Shown: piece after piece, positions 44,556-52,205 of the stretch | Position numbering within the stretch: position 1 is the first letter of the stretch | Layout of the letters: each line of letters begins with the position of its first letter | NCBI RefSeq assembly: GCF_009709615.1 | Contig: NZ_WJYA01000009.1 | Location: 62,001-126,000, forward strand | Reading direction: 5' to 3' | From: Winogradskyella ouciana | GTDB taxonomy: Bacteria; Bacteroidota; Bacteroidia; Flavobacteriales; Flavobacteriaceae | DNA length: 64,000 nt | Made by a program: the position numbers and the translations under genes | Notes under the pieces: model-generated | Told to the model about the DNA's origin: nothing | Seen by the model: only the letters and a program-made list of their open reading frames with translations | The model's database searches: none

Positions 44556-45854
44556 CTAATCTTGAAAAACGTTATGCTGTTTTACAACAGCAAACGCTTC
44601 CTTCAAATCGGCTTTTAAATCTTCAATATTTTCTATACCAACTGATAAACGGATAAGATCTTTCGTCACACCAGTGCTTTGTTGAGCTTCATCAGTTAAT
44701 TGCTGATGTGTAGTACTCGCAGGATGTATAATCAGTGATTTTGTATCTCCAATGTTCGCTAAAAGTGAAAATAGTTTTGTTGTGTCTGCAATGGTCTTTG
44801 CAGATTCATAACCACCATCGACACCAAAAGTAACCACACCACTCTGACCTTTAGGTAAATATTTTTTAGCAAGCTCATGGTATTTACTGGTTTTTAGACC
44901 TGGATAATTTACCCATGTCACTTCTGGTTGCTCTTGTAGCCACTTCGCCAATTCTAGAGCATTCTGGCTGTGCTTTTTTATACGTAATTCTAAGGTCTCT
45001 AAACCTTGAATAATCTGAAACGCATTAAACGGACTCAAAGCACCTCCATAATCTCGCAAGCCTTCTATCCTTACTTTGGCAATAAATGCAGCTTCTTCAA
45101 GAGCTTCATTATACACTAAGCCATGGTAACCAGGTGATGGTTCTGTGAATTCAGGAAACTTTCCATTAGCCCAATCAAAAGTACCTGCGTCAATGATGAC
45201 TCCTCCAAGTGCTGTTCCATTACCATTGATATATTTTGTTAATGAATGGATGACAATATTTGCACCATAGTCAATTGGGTTTAGCAAATACGGTGTTGCA
45301 ACTGTATTGTCAACAATAAGAGGTACTTTGTATGTTTTTGCTTCTTTTGAAATAGCTTCAATATCCAACACATCTAGTTTTGGATTCCCTAGGGATTCAA
45401 TGAAAAAAGCCCTTGTATTTTCTTGAGCAGCTCTGTTGAAGTTTTCTGGATCTGATGGATCTACGAAGGTGGTCGTTATACCATGTCTCGGTAATGTTAC
45501 GCTCAACAAATTATAGGTTCCGCCATACAAACTGTTGGATGCTACAATATGATCTCCAGCTTTTAACAATGTCAGCAAACTTGTTGCGATTGCCGATGTA
45601 CCTGAAGCTGTAACTACTGCTGCAATTCCGCCTTCTAATGCCGCTAACCGTTGTTCTAAAATATCATTTGTTGGGTTGTTGATTCTAGTATAGATATTAC
45701 CCGTTTCTGCTAGAGCAAACAGATTTGCAGCATGGTCAGAATCATTGAAAACATATGCTGTGGATTGATAAATAGGAACAGCTCTGGTTCCTCCATTGTT
45801 TTGGACATCATGTCCTGCATGCAACGCCTTTGTTGCGAATTTTTGTGTACTCAT
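44556..45854 (-). CDS. metY: O-acetylhomoserine sulfhydrylase
   Basis: The protein has 432 residues, the usual length of O-acetylhomoserine aminocarboxypropyltransferase. Cys/Met-metabolism PLP motifs are YTRINNPTNDILEQRLAALEGG, SLYGGTYNL, and the PLP lysine in VIHSLTKYINGNG. The C-terminal LSVGIENIEDLKADL is typical. It makes homocysteine from O-acetylhomoserine and sulfide. It is the first gene after the SAM-I riboswitch (45979-46099). Confidence 0.94.
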   Translation of the reverse strand: MSTQKFATKALHAGHDVQNNGGTRAVPIYQSTAYVFNDSDHAANLFALAETGNIYTRINNPTNDILEQRLAALEGGIAAVVTASGTSAIATSLLTLLKAGDHIVASNSLYGGTYNLLSVTLPRHGITTTFVDPSDPENFNRAAQENTRAFFIESLGNPKLDVLDIEAISKEAKTYKVPLIVDNTVATPYLLNPIDYGANIVIHSLTKYINGNGTALGGVIIDAGTFDWANGKFPEFTEPSPGYHGLVYNEALEEAAFIAKVRIEGLRDYGGALSPFNAFQIIQGLETLELRIKKHSQNALELAKWLQEQPEVTWVNYPGLKTSKYHELAKKYLPKGQSGVVTFGVDGGYESAKTIADTTKLFSLLANIGDTKSLIIHPASTTHQQLTDEAQQSTGVTKDLIRLSVGIENIEDLKADLKEAFAVVKQHNVFQD

Positions 45855-45950
45855 TTTTCTAAGTTTTTGAGTTAATAAATAATTAAAACAAAAGCCAAAT
45901 AGACCTCGGTTAGAGGCATACTTAATAGAAAAATGTTATAAAGAAATATG

Positions 45951-45972
45951 CTAATTACAGATGAGTAATTAG
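45951..45972 (-). promoter_or_regulatory. Hairpin in the SAM-I expression platform
   Basis: CTAATTAC and GTAATTAG form an 8-bp stem with a 6-base loop directly after the aptamer. The following T-rich stretch (minus strand CATATTTCTTT) is weak, so it could be part of a terminator switch or only a spacer. Confidence 0.4.
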
Positions 45973-45978
45973 TCTTGG

Positions 45979-46099
45979 GTTATCTATCTAAATTTGCAAA
46001 AAATGACTTGCAAATTCAAGTAGAATTTAGCACCTTCTTAGTAAATCTAAGGGTTGCTAAGGCTTCAATGGGTCTAATCCCTCCACCTTTCTTGATAAC
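45979..46099 (-). promoter_or_regulatory. SAM-I (S-box) riboswitch for metY-metX
   Basis: Read on the minus strand, all hallmarks are present. P1 is GTTATC (46099-46094) with GATAAC (45984-45979). Next come the A-A-G-A-x-A-G-G-T-G-G-A-G-G-G-A segment and the GACCC arm of P2, GAAGCCTTAGCAACC (pseudoknot region), P3 CTTAG/CTAAG, AAGGTGCTAAATTC, and a P4 with AATTTGCAA/TTGCAAATT. SAM-I riboswitches turn off methionine genes when SAM is high. The 5' RNA would start just before, from TTTG (about 46162) and AATATTTG (46138-46131), 20 bases apart. Confidence 0.93.
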
Positions 46100-46130
46100 A
46101 TTTCAGTAAGTGTTTTGAACTTTGTGAGTA

Positions 46131-46162
46131 CAAATATTGTGTTATAAATTTTTAATTTCAAA
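46131..46162 (-). promoter_or_regulatory. Likely metY promoter ahead of the SAM-I riboswitch
   Basis: On the minus strand TTTG, a 20-base spacer and AATATTTG (one mismatch to TAnnTTTG) lie about 32 bases before the aptamer. Confidence 0.5.
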
Positions 46163-46338
46163 ACAAAACGGCAAGTTTTTAAATTATTTATGAAATTGAC
46201 AAAATAAGCGCTTGTTTTTGAAAAATATGTAATATATCTTAAATCTATAATCATATTGATATAGATTCAATTGTAAATGAACAAACTATTTTCAAGTTTC
46301 TTATCGCTTAAACCTTTTTTATCTTAAATTTTAATCTG

Positions 46339-46346
46339 TACATTTG
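46339..46346 (+). promoter_or_regulatory. Likely metK promoter -7 box
   Basis: TACATTTG is an exact TAnnTTTG. Transcription would start a few bases before the SAM-II-like element at 46361, so the element would lie at the very 5' end of the RNA. Confidence 0.5.
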
Positions 46347-46360
46347 CCCAGATTAAAAAA

Positions 46361-46409
46361 GAGGAAAAATTTGTTCTGATTGCAACCTCAATAAAAAATG
46401 CTAAAGCAG
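46361..46409 (+). promoter_or_regulatory. SAM-II-like pseudoknot riboswitch candidate before metK
   Basis: The layout matches the SAM-II H-type pseudoknot as I recall it. P1 is GAGG (46361-46364) with CCTC (46386-46389). Loop 1 contains ATTTG and ends in CTG-ATT-GCAA. The second strand after an A-rich loop is AAT-GCTAAAG-CAG. P2 pairs are ATT (46379-46381) with AAT (46397-46399), and CTG (46376-46378) with CAG (46407-46409), leaving GCTAAAG (46400-46406) as the conserved internal loop. It precedes metK, a normal target for SAM control. The match was made by eye. Confidence 0.6.
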
Positions 46410-46486
46410 TTAGGTTTTCAACTTCTCTAGCAACCAAGCAATCTCAATAGGTTTTTCAAGAATACATTAAAATTTAAAAGAGATTT

Positions 46487-47740
46487 ATGCCATATTTATT
46501 TACTTCAGAAAGTGTTTCGGAAGGTCATCCAGATAAAGTAGCTGATCAAATTAGTGACGCTTTAATAGATAATTTTTTAGCTTTTGACCCAGAGTCTAAA
46601 GTGGCTTGTGAAACTTTGGTAACCACAGGACAAGTGGTGCTTGCAGGCGAAGTAAAATCCAACACCTATTTAGATGTTCAAAAAATAGCAAGAGATACCA
46701 TCAATAAGATTGGTTATACCAAAAGCGAATATATGTTCGATGGCAATTCTTGTGGTGTTTTCTCGGCAATACACGAACAATCGGAGGATATAAACCGTGG
46801 TGTAGATAGAGCTTCCAAAGATGAACAAGGTGCTGGTGACCAAGGGATGATGTTTGGTTATGCTACAAACGAAACCGACAATTATATGCCTCTGGCTTTA
46901 GACATTTCGCACATCATTTTAAAGGAATTAGCTGAACTTCGAAGAGAAAACAAAGACATCACTTATTTAAGACCAGATTCTAAAAGTCAAGTAACGATTG
47001 AGTATAGTGACGATAACACACCTCAACGTATTGATGCCATTGTGGTTTCTACACAACATGATGACTTTGATTCTGATGAAGCCATGCTCGCTAAAATCAG
47101 AAAGGACATTGTAGAAATCCTCATCCCAAGAGTAGTAGCAAAAGTACCTGACCATATTAAACCATTGTTTACTGATGATATTAAGTACCATATCAATCCT
47201 ACGGGAAAATTCGTCATCGGTGGACCACATGGAGATACTGGTCTAACAGGAAGAAAAATTATTGTAGATACTTATGGTGGTAAAGGCGCCCATGGAGGAG
47301 GAGCTTTTTCTGGTAAAGACCCAAGTAAAGTAGATCGAAGTGCTGCTTATGCCACAAGACATATTGCAAAAAACTTGGTTGCAGCCGGACTTTGTGAAGA
47401 AATTTTAGTGCAAGTATCCTATGCAATTGGAGTTGTTGAACCTATGGGCATTTTTGTAGATACCTATGGTACGTGTCCATTTAACTTAACCGATGGTGAA
47501 ATCGCTGAAAAAGTATCTGAAATATTTGATATGCGACCTGCTGCTATTGAAAAACGTTTAAAATTACGTCAACCAATGTATAGCGAAACCGCTGCTTATG
47601 GCCACATGGGACGACAACATGAAACCGTAACCAAAACATTTGAGCAGCCTTATGGTGAGCCCGTTTCTCTTGATGTAGAGTTATTTACATGGGAAAAACT
47701 AGATTATGTTGATAAAGTTAAAGCAGCTTTTAAGATATAG
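46487..47740 (+). CDS. metK: S-adenosylmethionine synthetase
   Basis: The protein has 417 residues. It makes SAM from methionine and ATP. Motifs are [28 protein letters not shown] (ATP site), [19 protein letters not shown] and [19 protein letters not shown]. It is divergent from metY; the 632-base gap holds two riboswitch-like elements. Its product would be the ligand of both, so the pair makes a feedback loop. Confidence 0.97.
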   Translation: MPYLFTSESVSEGHPDKVADQISDALIDNFLAFDPESKVACETLVTTGQVVLAGEVKSNTYLDVQKIARDTINKIGYTKSEYMFDGNSCGVFSAIHEQSEDINRGVDRASKDEQGAGDQGMMFGYATNETDNYMPLALDISHIILKELAELRRENKDITYLRPDSKSQVTIEYSDDNTPQRIDAIVVSTQHDDFDSDEAMLAKIRKDIVEILIPRVVAKVPDHIKPLFTDDIKYHINPTGKFVIGGPHGDTGLTGRKIIVDTYGGKGAHGGGAFSGKDPSKVDRSAAYATRHIAKNLVAAGLCEEILVQVSYAIGVVEPMGIFVDTYGTCPFNLTDGEIAEKVSEIFDMRPAAIEKRLKLRQPMYSETAAYGHMGRQHETVTKTFEQPYGEPVSLDVELFTWEKLDYVDKVKAAFKI

Positions 47741-47764
47741 TACTTATTCCTTTTATTATATATT

Positions 47765-47794
47765 AAACCCTCTTGAAATTTATCTTGAGGGTTT
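47765..47794 (+). terminator. Terminator after metK
   Basis: AAACCCTC and GAGGGTTT form an 8-bp stem with a 14-base loop, followed by CGTTTT. It lies 25 bases after the metK stop. Confidence 0.65.
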
Positions 47795-47890
47795 CGTTTT
47801 ATCGAAAACATGCTATTCAAGGTAGGAATTTATACTTTCTATCTGTTTTATACCAAACAAACACATAAAACTCAATTAAATCAACACATT

Positions 47891-49708
47891 ATGATCAACA
47901 TTAAAAAATTCCCAAATCTTATTTTAATGCTTTTCTTTTCGTTACTCACCGTTACATCTTGTCAAAAAGATGATGGTCCAGGAGGTGGCGGACCACAAGA
48001 AAACATTCCAGACACTTTTTCAGAATATTTTGGCAACTCAGTTTCACGAAATTTTCTTGGTAACGTTATAGACACTAATAAAAACCCTATTGAAGGAGTT
48101 ACCATAACCATTGGTAACCAAACCGCTCTAACAGACAGCAATGGCGTTTTTATATTGAACAACGCAACAGTTAACGAACGTTTTGGTTATATAAAAGCTG
48201 AAAAAACAGGTTACATTCATGGCTCTAGAAGTGTTGTACCTTCCAATGGTACTAACAAGGTTACCATTATGTTACTAGAAGCCACAGTAGTTGGCACAGT
48301 GAGTAGTGGCACACCTGAAACTGTAACCGCCAACGATGGTAGTTCAGTAAGCTTTGACGGTAATTTTACAAAAGAAGACGGTTCTTCCTATTCTGGTTCT
48401 GTGGATGTCATTATGCATCATTTGGATCCAGCAGATGAGGATATGCCAATGCAAATGCCAGGCATGCTCTATGCTGAAAATGAAGAAGGTGCCGAACGTA
48501 TGTTACAAACTTTAGGAATGTTGGCTGTAGAACTAAGAGGCTCTGGTGGTGAAGATTTAAATTTAGCCGAAGGTTCTACTTCTGAAATTAAAATTCCTGT
48601 AGATGCCAGTTTAATGGGAATTGCACCAGCAACTATACCACTTTGGTATTTTGATGAAGTTAACGGTTACTGGAAAGAAGAAGGTGTCGCTACATTACAG
48701 GGCAATATGTATGTTGGCACAGTATCGCATTTTTCATTTTGGAATTGTGATATACCAGCCGAAGCCATCACACTCTGTGTTACCGTAACGGATGAAGACA
48801 GCAACACACTTAACAATTTATACGTCACCATTACAAGTGCGACATTTGGTACAAGAGGTGGTTATGCCAATGATAATGGAGAGGTGTGTGGTTTTGTCCC
48901 TAGCGATGAAAGTTTAGTGCTTAATGTGTATAATTATAATGTCTGTGGCGAAAATGCTCTACATACTGAAACTGTTGGACCATTTAGTTCAGATTCAAAC
49001 ATTACGGTTGTTGTACCCGATAATCCTGATATTATTCAAGAAACGGTTGTTGGTACGTTTAACACCTGTGATGATAACTCAGTAACGGATGGCTATGTAC
49101 AAGTGACTTATGGTAACCAATCGTTTACAGATGCAGTAACTGACGGAACTTTTGAAGTTAACCTTTTAAGATGTAACGAGAATAACGAGTTTACCATTAA
49201 AGGAAGTGATTACGTTAACTTACAAACTACGGACAGCATTAGCTATACCTTTACAACACCTTTAACCGATATTGGTGTGATTACGGCATGTAATTCGATT
49301 ACAGAATTTATTCAATACACCATTGATGATGGAGAAACCGAATTTTTCATCTCTGACAATATCACTGCTAACTTTTATACAGACAGCCCTAACACAAATG
49401 GACCAACATTGGATATTTATGGAAATGGTGATGGACAAACCACATGTTTCTATTTATTTAGTAGGCTAGATGAAACATCCTATGAAGGCACGTATGATTA
49501 CTTAGACTGGAATGACATTAACGACACAGGGTTTAACATTACAGAATGTATAGGCATGGCTGACACCAATAACAATGTTATATACAACCTTACCACTTTA
49601 GGCGATGTAGGAGAATATATTGATATCAATTTTAGTGGCTCTTATGAAGATTGGAATGGAGGTTCCCATACCATAAATGGCACCATACATGTACTAAGGG
49701 ATAACTAA
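47891..49708 (+). CDS. Duplicated large lipoprotein with a carboxypeptidase-regulatory-like domain, copy A
   Basis: The protein has 605 residues from ATG 47891, which gives a lipoprotein signal with lipobox VTSC; the frame opens at 47810 but would hide the signal. Residues about 55-125 resemble a CarboxypepD-regulatory-like domain (NFLGNVIDTNKNPIEGVTITIGN, then GYIKAEKTGYI). Residues about 150-280 are a core with M-P-M-Q-M-P-G-M-L, L-A-V-E-L-R-G-S-G-G, P-A-T-I-P-L-W-Y-F-D and HFSFWNCD. Strand-rich repeats with cysteines follow (about 280-540). Copy B at 50363 shares the core almost exactly. Function is unknown. Confidence 0.8.
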   Translation: MINIKKFPNLILMLFFSLLTVTSCQKDDGPGGGGPQENIPDTFSEYFGNSVSRNFLGNVIDTNKNPIEGVTITIGNQTALTDSNGVFILNNATVNERFGYIKAEKTGYIHGSRSVVPSNGTNKVTIMLLEATVVGTVSSGTPETVTANDGSSVSFDGNFTKEDGSSYSGSVDVIMHHLDPADEDMPMQMPGMLYAENEEGAERMLQTLGMLAVELRGSGGEDLNLAEGSTSEIKIPVDASLMGIAPATIPLWYFDEVNGYWKEEGVATLQGNMYVGTVSHFSFWNCDIPAEAITLCVTVTDEDSNTLNNLYVTITSATFGTRGGYANDNGEVCGFVPSDESLVLNVYNYNVCGENALHTETVGPFSSDSNITVVVPDNPDIIQETVVGTFNTCDDNSVTDGYVQVTYGNQSFTDAVTDGTFEVNLLRCNENNEFTIKGSDYVNLQTTDSISYTFTTPLTDIGVITACNSITEFIQYTIDDGETEFFISDNITANFYTDSPNTNGPTLDIYGNGDGQTTCFYLFSRLDETSYEGTYDYLDWNDINDTGFNITECIGMADTNNNVIYNLTTLGDVGEYIDINFSGSYEDWNGGSHTINGTIHVLRDN

Positions 49709-49727
49709 ATATTTTTTTTTAGTCAAG

Positions 49728-49767
49728 AAAGTCTTCAGGATTATGTTAAATAACCTGAAGGCTTTTT
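49728..49767 (+). terminator. Terminator after lipoprotein copy A
   Basis: AAAGTCTTCAGG pairs with CCTGAAGGCTTT (one G-U pair) around a 14-base loop, followed by T. It lies 20 bases after the stop. Confidence 0.75.
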
Positions 49768-49848
49768 TATTTGTGAGAATTTTAACACAACTATTTTAAG
49801 CTTTCTGTATCTTAGTTTTAGAAACTATCATCAATCATCAATCAAAAA

Positions 49849-50286
49849 ATGAAATCAGTTCTATCCATATGGCTGGTGCTATTTATCTGTTTTCTCAATA
49901 CAACTTCCTGTAGGGAGAATACAGATAATACCAACCAAAACAATACCATAAACACCTTTGCTGACTATTTAGGGGAACCAATTAAAATTGACCTAAAGGG
50001 TAAAGTTATAGACCTTAACAATACACCCTTAGATAGCGTTTTGGTTGTTGCCGGAAACAAGTCTGCCACAACCGATGAATATGGTAATTTTACAATTAAT
50101 AATGTATCGGCCCACCAAGAATTTGTAGCTCTAGAAGCTCAAAGAAAAGATTACAAAAATACAATGGTAACCCTTGCCCCTAAAAAAGATACAAGTGCAG
50201 TAAACATAATACTTCTAAAGGCTACAGAACCGTGTTTGTTTTGGTTTTGTAAACACAATCACAACTTACCCAATACCATTGATTAA
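49849..50286 (+). CDS. Small lipoprotein related to the N-terminal part of the neighbouring pair
   Basis: The protein has 145 residues and a lipoprotein signal ending LNTTSC. Residues about 40-125 match the CarboxypepD-regulatory-like domain of copies A and B: the F-x-x-Y-L/F-G start, then the G-K-V-I-D-L-N-N-T-P-L-D-S-V and D-E-Y-G-N-F-T-I repeats. The large core and C-terminal region are missing, so it is either a truncated copy or a single-domain relative. It sits between copies A and B. Confidence 0.75.
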   Translation: MKSVLSIWLVLFICFLNTTSCRENTDNTNQNNTINTFADYLGEPIKIDLKGKVIDLNNTPLDSVLVVAGNKSATTDEYGNFTINNVSAHQEFVALEAQRKDYKNTMVTLAPKKDTSAVNIILLKATEPCLFWFCKHNHNLPNTID

Positions 50287-50362
50287 GAAAAATTAATACG
50301 ATTTTTCACGCAACCTTTTGGTGGTTTTTACATCTAAAAGATAAAACCAACAACCAATCACT

Positions 50363-52150
50363 ATGAAATCATCAACAATTATCTTTTCATTTTTATTCAC
50401 TTTTCTCCTAGTATTTTCTTCTTGTCAACACGATGATGGCAGTTTTAGAGATGGCGAACAACAAGAGAATATTCCGGATACCTTTTCACAATATTTTGGC
50501 AATACCATTAATAGGGATTTTCTCGGAACTGTAGTCAATAAAAATAATCTTCCCTTACAAGGTGTTACAATAACCATAGGCAATGAGACTGCCCAAACCG
50601 ACAGTAATGGTGTTTTTATTATTAAAGATGCTGAAGTTAATGAGCGTTTCGGCTATATAAAAGCTGAAAAAGCAGGATACATTCATGGTTCTAGAAGTGT
50701 TGTCCCATCGGAGGGCACTAATAAAGTAGAGATTATGTTGCTTGAAGCCACTCCTGTTGCCACTATAAGCAGTGGTACTGCCGAAACGGTTTCTTTACCT
50801 AATGGCAGTTCTGTAAGTTTTGATGGCAATTTTATTAAGGAAGATGGCTCAGATTATGAAGGCAGTGTAAATGTAATTATGCACCACTTAGATCCTGTTG
50901 ACGAAGATATGCCAATGCAAATGCCAGGCATGCTCTATGCTGAAAATGAAGAAGGTGCAGAACGTATGCTACAAACCTTAGGTATGCTAGCGGTAGAATT
51001 ACGAGGTTCTGGTGGTGAAGATTTAAATTTAGCCGAAGGCTCAACATCTGAAATTAAAATGCCTGTGGATGCCAGTTTAATGGGAATTGCACCAGCAACC
51101 ATACCGCTTTGGTATTTTGATGAAGCCAATGGCTATTGGAAAGAAGAAGGCGAAGCTACGCTACAAGGTAATATGTATGTTGGTTCCGTATCACATTTTT
51201 CTTTTTGGAATTGTGACATTCCTGCTGAAGCGATTACACTTTGTGTTGCAGTTAGAGATGAAAGTGGTAATGCCATAAATAATCTTAGTGTAAATATAAC
51301 AAGCCTAACATTTGGCACAAGAGGTGGTAACACCAACGAAAATGGCGAAGTCTGTGGTTTTGTTCCAAGTGGTGAAACCTTAGAACTTATTATCTATGTC
51401 CAATACTCATGCGATACTTCACTTTTGTATTCTGAAATGATTGGACCTTTTAATGCAGATTCCAGTATTTCTGTTATCGTTCCCAATCATCCAGTTATAA
51501 GTTTTGAGACAATTAGAGGTAATTTTTTAAACTGTGATGGAAATCCTGTAAGTAACGGTTATATACAACTGACCTATGGTAATCAATCGTACACAGAAAT
51601 TGTCAATGAAGAAGGTGACTTTGAATTTCAATTTTTAAGCTGTTCAACGAATGATGCATTTGGTATTACTGGTACTGATTATGATAACTTAACAGAAACC
51701 GACCATCTAAATTTCTTTTTTACTTCTCCTGTTACAGACATAGGAACGATAATGGCATGTAATTCCGTTGAGGAATTTGTTCAATATGTCATAGGAGACA
51801 ATATTACCGTGATTGATTTTGATAATATTAATGCAACATTTACTGAAATTCCTAATAATATTTATCCAATAACACATATGCTATCGATAAATGGAAGTAC
51901 CAATGTTGACAATATTAACCATAATTACAATTTAAAGGTTTGGGCCCATGCTCCAGACTTCATTGGCTTATATAATACCGATGACACATCTTTTATAGCA
52001 TCTAGTGGCGTTGCATCAATTGGGATATTATCCATAAACACCCTTGGTGAAGTTGGAGAATACATAGATATAAGTTTCAGTGGATTCCATAGTTCACAAA
52101 ATGGCGTTTTACCTGTACATGGCACAATTCATGTATTAAGAGATGAGTAA
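50363..52150 (+). CDS. Duplicated large lipoprotein with a carboxypeptidase-regulatory-like domain, copy B
   Basis: The protein has 595 residues and a lipoprotein signal (LLVFSSC). The layout is that of copy A (47891-49708). The first 280 residues are strongly similar, with an almost identical core (D-E-D-M-P-M-Q-M-P-G-M-L-Y-A-E-N-E-E-G, S-L-M-G-I-A-P-A-T-I-P-L-W-Y-F-D-E). The C-terminal 300 residues are clearly more diverged. Both copies end near GEYIDI...SGSY/F and H-G-T-I-H-V-L-R-D. Function is unknown; a surface-lipoprotein role is likely. Confidence 0.8.
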   Translation: MKSSTIIFSFLFTFLLVFSSCQHDDGSFRDGEQQENIPDTFSQYFGNTINRDFLGTVVNKNNLPLQGVTITIGNETAQTDSNGVFIIKDAEVNERFGYIKAEKAGYIHGSRSVVPSEGTNKVEIMLLEATPVATISSGTAETVSLPNGSSVSFDGNFIKEDGSDYEGSVNVIMHHLDPVDEDMPMQMPGMLYAENEEGAERMLQTLGMLAVELRGSGGEDLNLAEGSTSEIKMPVDASLMGIAPATIPLWYFDEANGYWKEEGEATLQGNMYVGSVSHFSFWNCDIPAEAITLCVAVRDESGNAINNLSVNITSLTFGTRGGNTNENGEVCGFVPSGETLELIIYVQYSCDTSLLYSEMIGPFNADSSISVIVPNHPVISFETIRGNFLNCDGNPVSNGYIQLTYGNQSYTEIVNEEGDFEFQFLSCSTNDAFGITGTDYDNLTETDHLNFFFTSPVTDIGTIMACNSVEEFVQYVIGDNITVIDFDNINATFTEIPNNIYPITHMLSINGSTNVDNINHNYNLKVWAHAPDFIGLYNTDDTSFIASSGVASIGILSINTLGEVGEYIDISFSGFHSSQNGVLPVHGTIHVLRDE

Positions 52151-52157
52151 AATCTAA

Positions 52158-52187
52158 AAAAAGCCCTATCAGTTGATAGGGCTTTTT
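52158..52187. terminator. Bidirectional terminator between lipoprotein B and the outer-membrane protein
   Basis: AAAAAGCCCTATC and GATAGGGCTTTTT form a perfect 13-bp stem with a 4-base loop and T/A flanks, between convergent genes. Confidence 0.9.
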
Positions 52188-52205
52188 CAATGTAGACTAT
52201 ATTTT

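Noticed and set aside
45904..45919. CCTCGGTTAGAGG hairpin before metY as the SAM-I terminator
   Set aside because: The stem is only four pairs and the T-run is interrupted, so I do not call it a terminator.
46057..46254. A 65-codon minus-strand ORF
   Set aside because: It lies across the SAM-I riboswitch and its promoter, and its sequence is explained by those RNA elements.
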